A stretch of DNA of 64,000 nucleotides, from positions 1,990,501 to 2,054,500 of the forward strand of contig JAUIMM010000213.1 of assembly GCA_031769625.1 (NCBI GenBank). The letters run 5' to 3'. Below, one piece after another: positions 32,056 through 42,591 of the stretch. The first letter of the stretch is position 1; every line of letters starts with the position of its first letter. The notes beneath the pieces were generated by a model, which saw only the letters and a list, made by a program, of their open reading frames with translations, was not told where the DNA came from and did no database searches. The position numbers and the translations under genes are program-made. Source of the stretch: Taudactylus pleione (lineage: Eukaryota; Chordata; Amphibia; Anura; Myobatrachidae).

Positions 32056-32407
32056 AGCTGGCCACACATGGCGATGTGCACATGATAAGCTGATGTGTAC
32101 GATTTCCCTTGAAACTCTCCCCGGCAGCTCTGCACACGATCTGCACATGATTTGGTGTCCAATCTTCATACGATCTCTCCTGCAGTCAGATTTTCACAGT
32201 GCATCGCCTCCTAGATTTTTCGATCTGCCCTACTGCATGGCAGATCTGACGATGCGATGTGCGACCAGTGGGGACGCGCATCGCATCGTGATCGTGAGTG
32301 GGGACTCATGATTTACTCAAGATTTGGCCATATTTTACATGATCTGTCGTTCCAATGTGTCAGAATCGGCCAGATCGGGTAATATATCGCTATGTGTATG
32401 ACCAGCA
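32056..32407. mobile_element. MITE in hAT copy 2, TTA target duplication
   Basis: The ends AGCTGGCCACACATGG and a right end GTATGACCAGCA are diverged inverted copies. The uninterrupted hAT copies read straight through CCTTATGTTGT here, so the duplicated bases are TTA (32053-32055 and 32408-32410). Internal CATCGCATCGTGATCG-like text is palindromic in places. Likely PIF/Harbinger-type. Confidence 0.7.
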
Positions 32408-32539
32408 TTATGTTGTATAAACAGGACATGCACACTTTAACAAACCGATCAATTCAGTGCCAGGGTCTGCCACACGACTGTGGCTGAAATGATTGGTTCA
32501 TTTGGGCCCCCACAAAACAAGCTGGCAATTAATCTGTTC

Positions 32540-35445
32540 CTGCACAAACTGGCTCTACGGAGGCTAGATATCGTCCTCATCCTCTTCATCCACCAATTCC
32601 TCACCCTCTTCAGTGTTGTGTACATCCTCATCCTCACAGAGTATTAATTGGTCCCGCTTGAATCCACCACTACAGGTCCCTTTGTACTTTCTGGAGACTG
32701 GTCTCCCTGGAAGAATTGATCATTCATTTTGATGAACATCATCTTCTCCACATTTTGTGGAAGCAACCTCCTACGCCTGTCGCTGACAAGGTTCCCGGCT
32801 GCACTAAACACTCTTTTGCAGTACACACTGGAGGGTGGGGCAACTTAGGTAAAATAGAGCCAGTTTGTATAGGTACGGACTGTCTGACATGCCAACTTGG
32901 ATGCTGTCACAGATGTAATCCTCCACCATTCTGTCAATGGTGACAGTATCATATGCAGTGACAGTAGATATGTCAGAAATTGTTGTCAGGTCCAAACTTG
33001 GTCCTGTCTGCTCGCATCACTGCCAGCGGGTTGCTTAGGATACCTAAGTTGTTTCCTGGCAGCCCCAGTTGCGGGAGAAAATGAAGAAGGAGCAGTTGAC
33101 ATGTTCAGCTTCAGCTGACAGTGTATTCACCAGCAGGTCTTTGCACCTCTGCAGGCTTGTGTCAACCGGAAAGAGAGACACCACGTAGGCTTTAAACCTA
33201 GGATAGAGCATGGTTGCCAAAATGTAGTGGTCTGATTTCAACAGATTGACCACCGTCAAATCCTGGCAAAGCGAATGAAGGGCTTCATCTGCAAGTCCCA
33301 CATACCGAGCGGAATCGGTCCGTCTTAGCTCCTCCTTCACTTTCTCCAGCTGCTTCTGCAAAAACCTGATGAGGGGAATGACCTGACTTAAGCTGGCAGT
33401 GTCTGAACTGACTTCACGTGTGGCAAGTTTGAAGGGCTGGAGAACCTTGCACAACTTGGAAATCATTCTCCACTGCGCTTGAGTCAGGTGCATACCCCCT
33501 CCTTTGCCTATGTCATAGGTGGATGTATAGGCTTGAATGGCCTTTTGCTGCTCCTCCATCCTCTGAAGCATATAGAGGGTTCAATTCTACAGTGTCACAA
33601 CCTCTTGCTTCAGGTGATGGCAGGGCAGGTTCAAGAGTGTTTGCTGGTGCTCCAGTCTTCGGCACGCAGTCGCTGAATGGCGAAAGTGGCCAGAAATTTT
33701 TAGGCCACGCAAGGTGTCTCCTGCACGCCCCTGTTGTTTTTCAGAAAATTCTGCACCACCAAATTTATTGTGTGAGCAAAACATGAGACATACTAGGATT
33801 TGCCCAGATGTAAGGCCCGCACAATATTGGTGGTGTTGTCAAATATCACAAATCCCCAGGAGAGTCTAAGTGGGGTAAGCCATTGGGTGATGATTTCCCT
33901 CAGCTTCTCTAAGAGGTTGTCGGCGGTGTGCCTCTTACTGAAACCGATGATACACAGAGTAGCCTGCCTTGTTCCACTTGTCCACATGTCCGTGGTTAAG
34001 TGGACACTGGGTATAACCGCATTTTTTGGGACACTGAGGACACTTTTTCTGATGTCTCTGTACATTCTCGGTATCACCTGCCTAGTGACGTGGAATCTAG
34101 ATGGGATTTGTTACCAGGGACACACTACCTCCATCAATTGTCTAAATCCCACTGCACTAATGGTAGATACCGGACACACATTTAACATAGCTGTCAAGGC
34201 CTCAGTTATCCGCTTTGCTTCAGGATGACTGCTGTCGTACTTCATCCTCCTCGCTAAGTACTGTTGGAGTGTCAATTGCTTAGTAAAAGAAGTAGTGGTG
34301 TTCCTACTTCCTTTCTGGGATGATGAACGACTCCCAGCCGAAACAGCAGCAGCGGCAGCAGTAGGCGTAGCAATGCAGGATCCTCCCGAGGAATCTCAGA
34401 TAGGAGAGTCAGTCATGCCAGTGACATGGCCTGCAGGACTACTTCTGATCCTGACTGAGGAGGAAATTGATGAGGAGGGAGTTGACGGTATGGCTTGCAG
34501 GTGCTTGGATACAACAGGACAAAGGGATTTAGTTGTCCCTGGACTGCTTACGGTCTGACATATAAGGGAGGATGTTCCTAGGTGGTATTGGTCCCTACCC
34601 CTACTTACCTCTACTTACTCCACCTTTACATATTGTACATATGGTAAGACAGTTGTCCGGATTTGGATAGAAATATTTCCTGACCAAAGAGGTGGAATGT
34701 TTGGTCTTCTGCCCAGGCATGACCGTGATGGGCTTTTTCATCCCACGGACAAAAACTGTCTCCCCCTGTGCCTGATTTAAACAAAATACCTCACCATCAG
34801 AATCCTCCTCATCAATTCCTCCTCAGCGCCAGTTACACCAATATCTTCATCCTGTTGTACTTCAACAGTGACATCTTCAATCTGAATATCAGCAAGTGGA
34901 CTGTGGGTGCTCCTTCCAGCACTTGCAGAGGGCGTGCAAATGGTGGAAGGAGCCACCTCTTCCTGTCCAGTGTTGGGAAGGTCAGGCATCACAACCGTTG
35001 CCACACTTGGACTCTCCATGGGGATTTGTGATATCTCCTTACAATTAGAACGTACAATTCTTCGCTGTGCTTTTGCCAGCTTAACTCATTTGATTTTTGT
35101 AGTGGGAGGAGGGCTTCCATCGTCATGTGAAGCTGAACCACTAGTCATGAACATAGGGGAGGACGTTAGCCGTTCCTTGCCACTCCGTGTCATAAATGGC
35201 ATATTGGCAAGTTTACGTTTCTCCTCAGATGATTTAAATTTATTTTTTATGGTCATTTTCCTGAACTTTGCCATTTGGGATTTTATATGCCCTCTACTAT
35301 GACATTGGGCATCGGCCTTGGCAGACAATGTTGATCACATTTTGTCGTCTATGTCATGACTAGTGTCAGCAGCTTCAGCACTAGGAGGAAGTGGTTCTGA
35401 CCTTTCCCTATTTTATTTTTATCGGACAAATTTTTGTCCTCCAAT
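32540..35445 (-). pseudogene. hAT transposase copy 2, many lesions
   Basis: Minus-strand fragments match copy 1 in order: N-terminal region (35328-35086), acidic region (35019-34777), core around the first Asp (34077-33793, with the DMWTS form), WNST-proximal and C-terminal core (33571-33044), and the dimerisation and acidic tail (32995-32540). The start codon is lost: ATGGAGGAC of copies 1 and 3 reads ATTGGAGGAC near 35445. Several frameshifts and stops separate the fragments, so no function is expected. Confidence 0.8.
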
Positions 35446-36403
35446 TATGTGATATTGATGTACGTACGGCTAAGGCGCACACAAACACAGAAAAAGTGTT
35501 TTTTTTTCTGGCACTTTGGGGGTTACACCACCCTTCAACGGATGAGCCAACCGGCCCTTGACTTATTACACAGGCGTACGCTTGGTGCTACTTTGTTGAT
35601 GCACATGTGGCTACAGCACACACAAGTCACAAACACAGAAAAATATTTTTTTATTTTTTTTTGGAGCGCACTTTGGGGGTTACACCACCCTTCAACAGAC
35701 GAGCCAGCTGGCCCTTTACTTATGACATAGGTGCACGCTTGGTACTACTTTGTTGATGCACATCCGGCTACTGCGCACACAAGTCACAAACACAGAAACA
35801 TTTTTTTTTTGCACTTGGAGGGAGCACCCCAGATGGACAGAGCACCCCCTGGACAACACTATAGCACCCCTTTAGGACTACAACCTTTATGGGACACTGC
35901 ACAACACAGCCCAGCCAGCCCCTACGGACTTTGGAGTGGACACAGCCCCTATGGACAACAACAGCAGCACAACTCCCACACTCCCGTTTCACTGTCCACA
36001 GCCGGAGTGAAAAATGGCGCTGACGCGGGGACCTTTTATTGAATCCAAAACCCATGAGAATCTGACAGCGGGATGATGAAGTTTTGCCTCAATTTCAGAT
36101 CCGAGTCAGGCGGGAAAACTCGAACCTGACTCAGATCTGGCTCGGATCGGGGGGGCTCGGGGGGATTTGGATTTCATAAATCCGAACCCGCTCATCCCTA
36201 CTTGATTTCATAGAATGATTTGGAAGGGGTGGGGAATCCCAATGCCAGAAATCCACTCCATAGCAGAACAACCCTACAATTCACTAATAATATATTTATC
36301 AACCTGACAAAGTTGCCTAGATTATACAGTATATAGTAATAGGGAGTATTTCATTAAAATGTAGACTTTGGGATACATCTTGTAAAAAATGATGCAGCTC
36401 TAT

Positions 36404-36575
36404 GGGGTATATTTACTAAAGTGAGAGTTTTGAGATATGGAGATGTTGTCTATAGCAACCAATCAGATTCTACTTAACATTTTACTAGCACTTTCTAGAA
36501 GATAATATCTAGAATCTGATTGGTTGCTATGGGAAAATCTCCACTTCAAAAAACTCTCACTTTAGTAAATATACC
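36404..36575. mobile_element. Foldback MITE, GGGGTATA family
   Basis: Arms GGGGTATATTTACTAAAGTG and CACTTTAGTAAATATACC, with inner AGCAACCAATCAGATTCTA, pair across the element. Same family as 19474-19653. The target duplication is unclear. Confidence 0.7.
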
Positions 36576-36784
36576 TGTATGTCTTGATTAACTGGGGGAA
36601 AATGCACAAGCAACGATATTCAGATTGTAAAGTGGAATGTATTTACAGTTACAATACATTTCTGAAAAATTGGAACAATCTTATAATTACTTAAAATGTA
36701 CACTGGTTAGTTCAACAAGGACCAAATTGAACACAATCATTTGTAGATCACTTCAGCTGTAATAATTTACCAATAATAAGTAAT

Positions 36785-37700
36785 AATAAGACTTTACAGC
36801 AGGGAATGTGTACAATGTCAATAGCTGGCTCAGCATGCAAATGCATTGAATAGAAGCGAATGATGGTTGGGGATAGTGGTAAGCCATACAATGAGCTCAG
36901 TGGGATTGAATAGTAATGAGTGATGGCAGGGGGGAGGTGGTGAAGGGACTTGGGTGGCCTAATACAGAGAGGAAGGGAGGGGAAAGTGCAGAGTACTGTA
37001 ATTTTAAAATATAGAACCTGATATGATCTCTCTTTATGAAAAACTTCCCATGCATCATACAGACGGCCCTGTGATGTGTAAAATACAATGTCTACTGTAT
37101 AGCGGAAATGCCAGGTGGTGGGAAGTTGAGAGCAATGTATTGATTTCAGAGGAGTTCCTTAAGAGTATTGAACTTGAATTGCTCTGTCTTTATTTAATGC
37201 TGGTTGTGCATTTTCTGGCCAACACAGATATGTATTTTTATAAATGACAGAACTCACACACCAAGTGATTTATTTTTAATCCTGTAGTGAAGATTTATAA
37301 AAAATAAATAAATAAATAAAGACAATACAGATGTCGAAAATGACATTGTCCCTTTCCGGGTCCCAAACCCGGGACACCCACTCTGCAAGGCTCTCACCTT
37401 AACCACTCACACACACATGCCAGCCGCATTGAGACCCACTCCTGTCATGTACTATATGTGATGTTATGTGTGCAGCTTAACAGCAGAGAATGTGTACATT
37501 ACTGTACAATGTCAATAGCGGTTTATAGTCTAAAGAAGCTGGATGTCATAATATGGAGATGAAGGAATGAGGAAAGTGCAGAGTAATGCATAAAGTTGAG
37601 CAGGGTACTTTAAAAGTATTGAACCTGAAATGATCTGTCTTTATGAAAAACTGCCATGTAGCGACAGTATACACCACGACATAACTTGCAGTATCTACCA
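36785..37700. repeat. Diverged direct duplication
   Basis: The blocks at 36785-37105 and 37465-37700 share AGCAG.GAATGTGTACA, ACAATGTCAATAGC and GAACCTGA.ATGATCT.TCTTTATGAAAAACT. The tRNA-like relic lies between them. No gene was recognised. Confidence 0.45.
37340..37420 (-). tRNA. tRNA-like relic or SINE head
   Basis: In reverse the sequence has an A-box-like GAGTGGTTAAGGTGAGAGCC and, about 30 nt on, a B-box-like GGGTTTGGGACCC inside a CCCGGGTTTGGGACCCGG stem-loop. Acceptor pairing is poor and the B box departs from GGTTCGAATCC, so it is a pseudo-tRNA or a tRNA-derived SINE fragment, not a working tRNA. Confidence 0.35.
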
Positions 37701-37879
37701 TACCGCATACTGACATGCCGCGGCAGGGAAGCCAGAATGCCATGCTTTGAGCAAAGATGTAGAAGGACACATCTGTATAGTCAGCGGTCTCTTTATTAGG
37801 TATACATGCAAATATGTATAAATATATCACATACATTTTTCCAAAGTTCAGTGAACTTCTTTGGGAGTTTTGACACAAC

Positions 37880-38530
37880 CCCCCACAGCTGCAGGACTGG
37901 TACCCTATTCATATAGTCAATTCAATATTAGCGCCTGTACATAGGGATTTTTCTTATACATGCAAATATGCTTGATAATACAAATATCCAATCAGCCAAT
38001 CTTGCGGCATGACCAGTTCACCTTCTAGCCTGAGGTGGGTAACCCACAGCGCAGGGCTCCCCTCAGTCAGATCACCTCAGGCGCACTACACCACAACCGT
38101 CAGTGTTCACCCTTTTTATAACTTTCTTGTGCCTTAAGCGCGAGCCGGCTGTGCTCCCACCTACTCATGCGCCAGTCACTGTCCCCTTTTGTACCTATTC
38201 TAAAGTCTCTTAAGCCAGCCGGATTCCCCCCTCAACTGTCAGTCATAGAGTCCTGACCTTGAGGACAGCCGGTGGCTCAACATAAGGGTTGGAGGAGACC
38301 ATTAGATCCCTCGGGAGTGAGGTTAATCAGGAAGACATGGCAGCACTGAGCAATCGATGAGGATGCCTAACAATAAACACTACATGGATTACCATTTTTA
38401 ACTATTTAACGCTTTGTACATATATGAATTTACATATTTAACTAATATATGAATTGACCAGCAAGCACTTTAGGGGTATTACACACTAGGTATAAACTGC
38501 AATCCATTTCAAGGCAAACTGCAAACAGGC
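37880..38530. other. Unannotated sequence
   Basis: No gene or clear repeat recognised. Confidence 0.3.
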
Positions 38531-38537
38531 TACTTGT

Positions 38538-39067
38538 GGGCCTGATTCAGCATTGATCACTATTCTGCTTATACGCATGCCACACAGTCGCTAATATCAG
38601 CAGTGATATGTAAATGTCTTGCGATCGCAGCCTTACATAAGGAGGCCCACTTCCCCTAACTCACATCCGTATACTTGGGCAACATAGCGAAACAATCGGT
38701 AACATCAAGTAACATCGGACCCATATGCACAGTTAAGGCAGGTCAGACCTCACTCATGAATTGCTTACTTCAGCGCAGGCTATGAGACTTTAGGCTGCAT
38801 CTGGTATCGCAGTGTCTAATTTATGTACACCCATGCAACGCCGTTAAAACGTACTGTCACACCCGCGTTTGCCCAACCACCCCTCCCAGGCAGCACCCAC
38901 AAACAGCACTTCCTATCAATCACTATGCCATGAGTCTGTATCCTCAGCGATCGCAGTCATGATCGCAGCATCTGGCTCGTGCACTGCAATGCATACGCAT
39001 GCACAGTGCAAATTAATCGCCCGATTGCATGCGTCTTAGTAACTGTGAGCCTTGCTGAATCAGGCCC
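38538..39067. mobile_element. Member of the GGGCCTGATTCAG element family
   Basis: The ends GGGCCTGATTCAGCA and TTGCTGAATCAGGCCC are inverted. The interior contains the family landmarks in reverse (CACTTCCTATCAATCACTAT, AATTTATGTACACCC). Flanks TGT and TTT do not match exactly. Confidence 0.65.
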
Positions 39068-39069
39068 TT

Positions 39070-40045
39070 TGTGTTTAGCACCTGCAATCCAGTGCTGCAG
39101 TGCAAACATGCTTTTGTGTGTTTATGTGTTTTAGCGAACTTGTACCTGTTTTTAATCAATATCAGTCTACACTGCAATACTGTATTACTCATGTATGATG
39201 GTAGAGACAATGTGATTTCAAGTTTATTTGTCCAAAAAATGCTGTGCTGTGCTGTGCCTGAGTGAGCTGTAACACAAAGAAAACCTTTTTTGCTGTTGTG
39301 AAAAAAAATTATTGCAAAAAGAGATAAAACATTTTTTCTCGTGTCTATAAAAATCTCCAGCCTTTTATGAAATCATATTCTTTCTACTAGAGTGCATGTT
39401 TTAAAGAGTCAGCTTATATTAACTGTATTACAGGTGTGGTCATGTCCCCATCAGCTGCACTCCAAAAAATAATAAGTGCAATAAGGAAGAGGACCCTGCA
39501 ATTAGATGACTGTGTAGATGAAGTAAATGGCACCACAAGTGAACTTCTTCATAGTCAATGTGAAGAAAAAAAACACAGCTTACCTTGATGCAGTGTCTAA
39601 TGAAGGAGAATTCAGAGGCATTCACGGTACTCTGACTCTTCACAGTAGTTCACGCTGTTAGCGATTACATACAATCAACATGGACGGAACTGCTGAAGTG
39701 AAAGAAAAAAAATCAGAAATGGCCAGTATGTCCCTCAGACATCATCACATGCTATCAGACCTGCATATGCCCCCATAAAGTCAGCATATACCAGCTTTGG
39801 AAACTCCTGAACTCACACTTTCCACTTGCTGTCTGCTGCTACTCTTTGTGGATAGCTTGGTCCTCTCAGATCCAGCGGTGCAATGTAATAATGCTCTGTG
39901 CTAGCAAAAAAAATTATCTTTATTAAGAAGGATAAGTGAGGAAGGGGAAGAATCCACTGGAGCCCCTTCTTGCTAGGTTGGGTATGTTGCTGTGTGCTGT
40001 GTGCAGAGGAGGTCATGTGATAGTGAATTCACTTCTCCTTCTGGC
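39070..40045. other. Unannotated sequence with an old duplicate
   Basis: A segment near 39290-39440 (TTCTTTCTACTAGAG and neighbours) recurs diverged at 46500-46650 on the other side of hAT copy 3. No gene recognised. Confidence 0.35.
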
Positions 40046-40049
40046 TCTC

Positions 40050-40390
40050 TGGGGGGGATGGGTACGGGATGCCGGTGCTTAGGATCCCAGCGGTCAGAAT
40101 CCTGATGCCCCTCTCCCTATCCTAATCCTCCCTCTCCAGTGCCTAAACCTAACTTCCCCCCCTAGTGCCTAAACATAACCTCCCCGCACCCTAAATCTAA
40201 CCCTCTTCCCTTATTGCCTAAAACTCCACCTAGTGCCTAACCCCTAGCCCCAACCCTCCCCCTTATCCTGCTACTTATCGTCTGGATTCCGCCAGTCAGG
40301 ATGCCAGGGCCGAGATTCTGACAGGTGTCGGGATTCCAACGCCGGCATTCTCACCACCAGAATCCCCGCAGTTGGGATATTGACCACATC
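40050..40390. mobile_element. Foldback element with CCTAAMCCTAAC-rich centre
   Basis: Outer blocks GATGCCGGTGCTTAGGATCC and a right-hand GGGATTCCAACGCCGGCATT, and inner CAGCGGTCAGAATCCTGA with TCCGCCAGTCAGGATGCC, are diverged inverted copies. The centre has irregular GTGCCTAAACCTAAC units that only superficially resemble telomeric repeats. Confidence 0.5.
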
Positions 40391-41003
40391 CCTTCTGAGG
40401 TTGTAGCTAAATGGGGGTTGCGGCTGAACAGAGGCTGCGGTTAAATGGAGTTTGCAGTAGGGGTGAGCGGGTTCGGATTTCAGAAATCCGAACCCTCCCG
40501 AGCCCCCCCGATCCGAGGCCGATCCGAGTCAGGCTCGACTTTTGCCTCCTGACTCGGATCTGAAATCGAGGCAAAACGTCATCATCCCGCCTTCCGGGTC
40601 TCGCGGGTTTTGGATGCTATATAAGGTACCCACGTCAGCGCCATTTTCTCACTCGGCTGTGGACAGTGAAGAATGAGGGTGGGAGTTAGGGCTGGCTGGG
40701 CTGTGTAGTGTAGTGCAGTGTAGTGTTGTGCTGTGCTGCTGTTGTCCATAGGGGCTGTGTCCACTCCTCCAAAGTCCATAGGGGCTGGCTGTGTTGTGCT
40801 GTGCTGCTGTTGTCCATAGGGGCTGTGTCCACTCCTCCAAAATTCATAGGGGCTGGCTGTACTGTGTTGTGCAGTCAGTTGTCCATAGGGGCTGTGTCCA
40901 CTCCAAAGTCCTGTCCCAGTCCTAAAGGGGTGCTGTAGTGTTGTCCAGGGGGTGCTCTGTCCATCAGGGGTGCTCCCCCCAAGTGCAAAAAAATAAATAT
41001 TTT

Positions 41004-42540
41004 TTCTGTGTTTGTGAATTGTGGGCCTTATTCAGAGCCGCTCGCGAGCGACCGCTCATTCACTCCGAGCGATGTTCGCACATCTGCACATGCATATTGG
41101 TCGTAATACGCATGCACCAACCAGTCAGTGCGGTCGGAAATCGAGCGCTCGCAAAATAGCTAATTTGAGTGACAGGATGAGGCGTTTGTGGGTGGTAACA
41201 GGGGAAGGTGCTTGAAAACGGGGAGTGGAGATCCGAACACAGGCGTGCCAAAGGGTCAAAACGGGCGTTTTAAGGGTGTGCATAATTAACAAAGCAGCGT
41301 CATCGGCCACGTCACTTGGTTGTCTCTTCGCCTCATCTGTTCGCATGATTGCGGTAGGAAAATCCAACCACAAGCACTGCGAGCTGTTCAGACGCCTTTC
41401 GATGTACTCGATTAATCTAATAAATAGCGGAGATGACGTAGGATGCGAGCGGCCAGGGGGCGTCTTTACAAAATAGAGAGCGCATGTTTCGTTCGCTCGC
41501 TCAGACATAGAGGCGTCAACAGACCGCAAAGAGAGAGCGCTCAATTTAAATAGCCGGCCCCTTTTTCTGAACGAGCGAGCGCAAATAGCGTCCGGCTCTG
41601 AATCTGGCCCTGTGTGCGCAGTAGCCGCACGTGCATCAACAAAGTAGTGCCAAGCGAGCGCCTGTGTCATAAGTAAAAGGCCGGCTGGCTTGAGGGTGCT
41701 GTAACCCCCAAAGTGCACTCCAAACCAAATAAAAAAATATTTTCTGTGTTTGCGAATTGTGTGCACTGTGGCTGCACGTGCATCAACAAAGGAGCAGCGC
41801 CAAGCGTGCGCCTGTGTCCCATAAGTAAAGGGCCAGCTGGCTTGTCCGTTAAAGGGTGCTGTAACCCCCGAAGGGCACTCCAAACAAAATAAAAAAATAT
41901 TTTCTGTGTTTGTGAATTGTGTGCACTGTGCTGCACGTGCATCAACAAAGGAGCAGCGCCAAGTGTGCGTCTGTGTCCCATAAGTAAAGGGTCAGCTGGC
42001 TTGTCCATTAAAGGGTGCTGTAACCCCCAAAGGGCACTCCAAAAAAACTAAAAAAATATTTTTGTGTGTTTGTGAATTGTGTGCGCAGTAGCCGCACGTG
42101 CATCAACAAAGTAGCGCCAAGCGTGCGCCTGTGTCATAGGTAAAGGGCCGGCTGGCTTGTCTGTTAAAGGGTGCTGTAACCCTGAAAGGGCACTCCAAAC
42201 AAAATAAAAAAATATTTTCTGTGTTTGTGAATTGTGTGCACTGTGGCTGCACGTGCATCAACAAAGGAGCAGCGCCAAGCGTGCGCCTGTGTCCCATAAG
42301 TAAAGGGCCGGCTGGCTTGTCCATTAAAGGGTGCTGTAACCCCCAAAGGGCACTCCAAACAAAATAAAAAAATATTTTCTGTGTTTGTGAATTGTGTGCA
42401 CTGTGGCTGCACGTGCATCAACAAAGGAGCAGCGCCAAGGGTGCGCCTGTGTCTCATAAGTAAAGTGCCAGCTGGCTCATTTCTTAAAGGGTGATGTAAC
42501 CCACAAAGTGCACTAGTCTCCAACAAAAATAAAAAATAAT
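41004..42540 (+). repeat. hAT upstream tandem repeat, six units of about 160 bp
   Basis: Units begin TTTCTGTGTTTGTGAATTGT at about 41004 (split by the MITE), 41741, 41901, 42061, 42216 and 42376. Each contains GCACGTGCATCAACAAAG, GCGCCTGTGTC and AAAGGGTGCTGTAACCCCC. Copy 1 has one unit and copy 2 two. Reading frames across the array are artefacts. Confidence 0.85.
41033..41610. mobile_element. GGGCCTTATTCAG MITE nested in hAT copy 3, TGT duplication
   Basis: The ends GGGCCTTATTCAGAG and CTCTGAATCTGGCCC are inverted. The empty hAT sequence in copy 1 is GAATTGTGTGCGCAG, so the insertion duplicated TGT (41030-41032 and 41611-41613). The interior has GCTCGCGAGCGA-type palindromes at the ends and the family landmarks GCGTTTGTGGGTGGTAACAG and GTGTGCATAATTAAC. 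It is related to the hairpin-chain element by its ends. Confidence 0.8.
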
Positions 42541-42591
42541 TTTCTGTGTTTGTGTGCACCTTAGCCGCACGTATATATCAATATAACATAA

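Larger units (their letters stand above)
31584..36199 (-). mobile_element. hAT transposon copy 2, full length, broken
   Basis: The left end TAGGGGTGTGCACCGGCC is the hAT 3' terminus and the right end CCCGCTCATCCCT the 5' terminus, both in reverse. ACTTGATT lies at 31576-31583 and at 36200-36207, an exact 8-bp target duplication. A MITE interrupts its 3' UTR (32056-32407). It has two units of the upstream repeat (about 35483-35790). Confidence 0.9.

Noticed and set aside
40140..40260. CCTAACCC-like units suggesting an interstitial telomere
   Set aside because: Units are irregular and mixed with GTGCCTAAAC text inside a foldback element, without a TTAGGG run.
41125..42559. Minus-strand frames of 73-252 residues
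   Set aside because: They cross the hAT 160-bp repeat array and the nested MITE; no family resemblance, and the phase follows the repeats.
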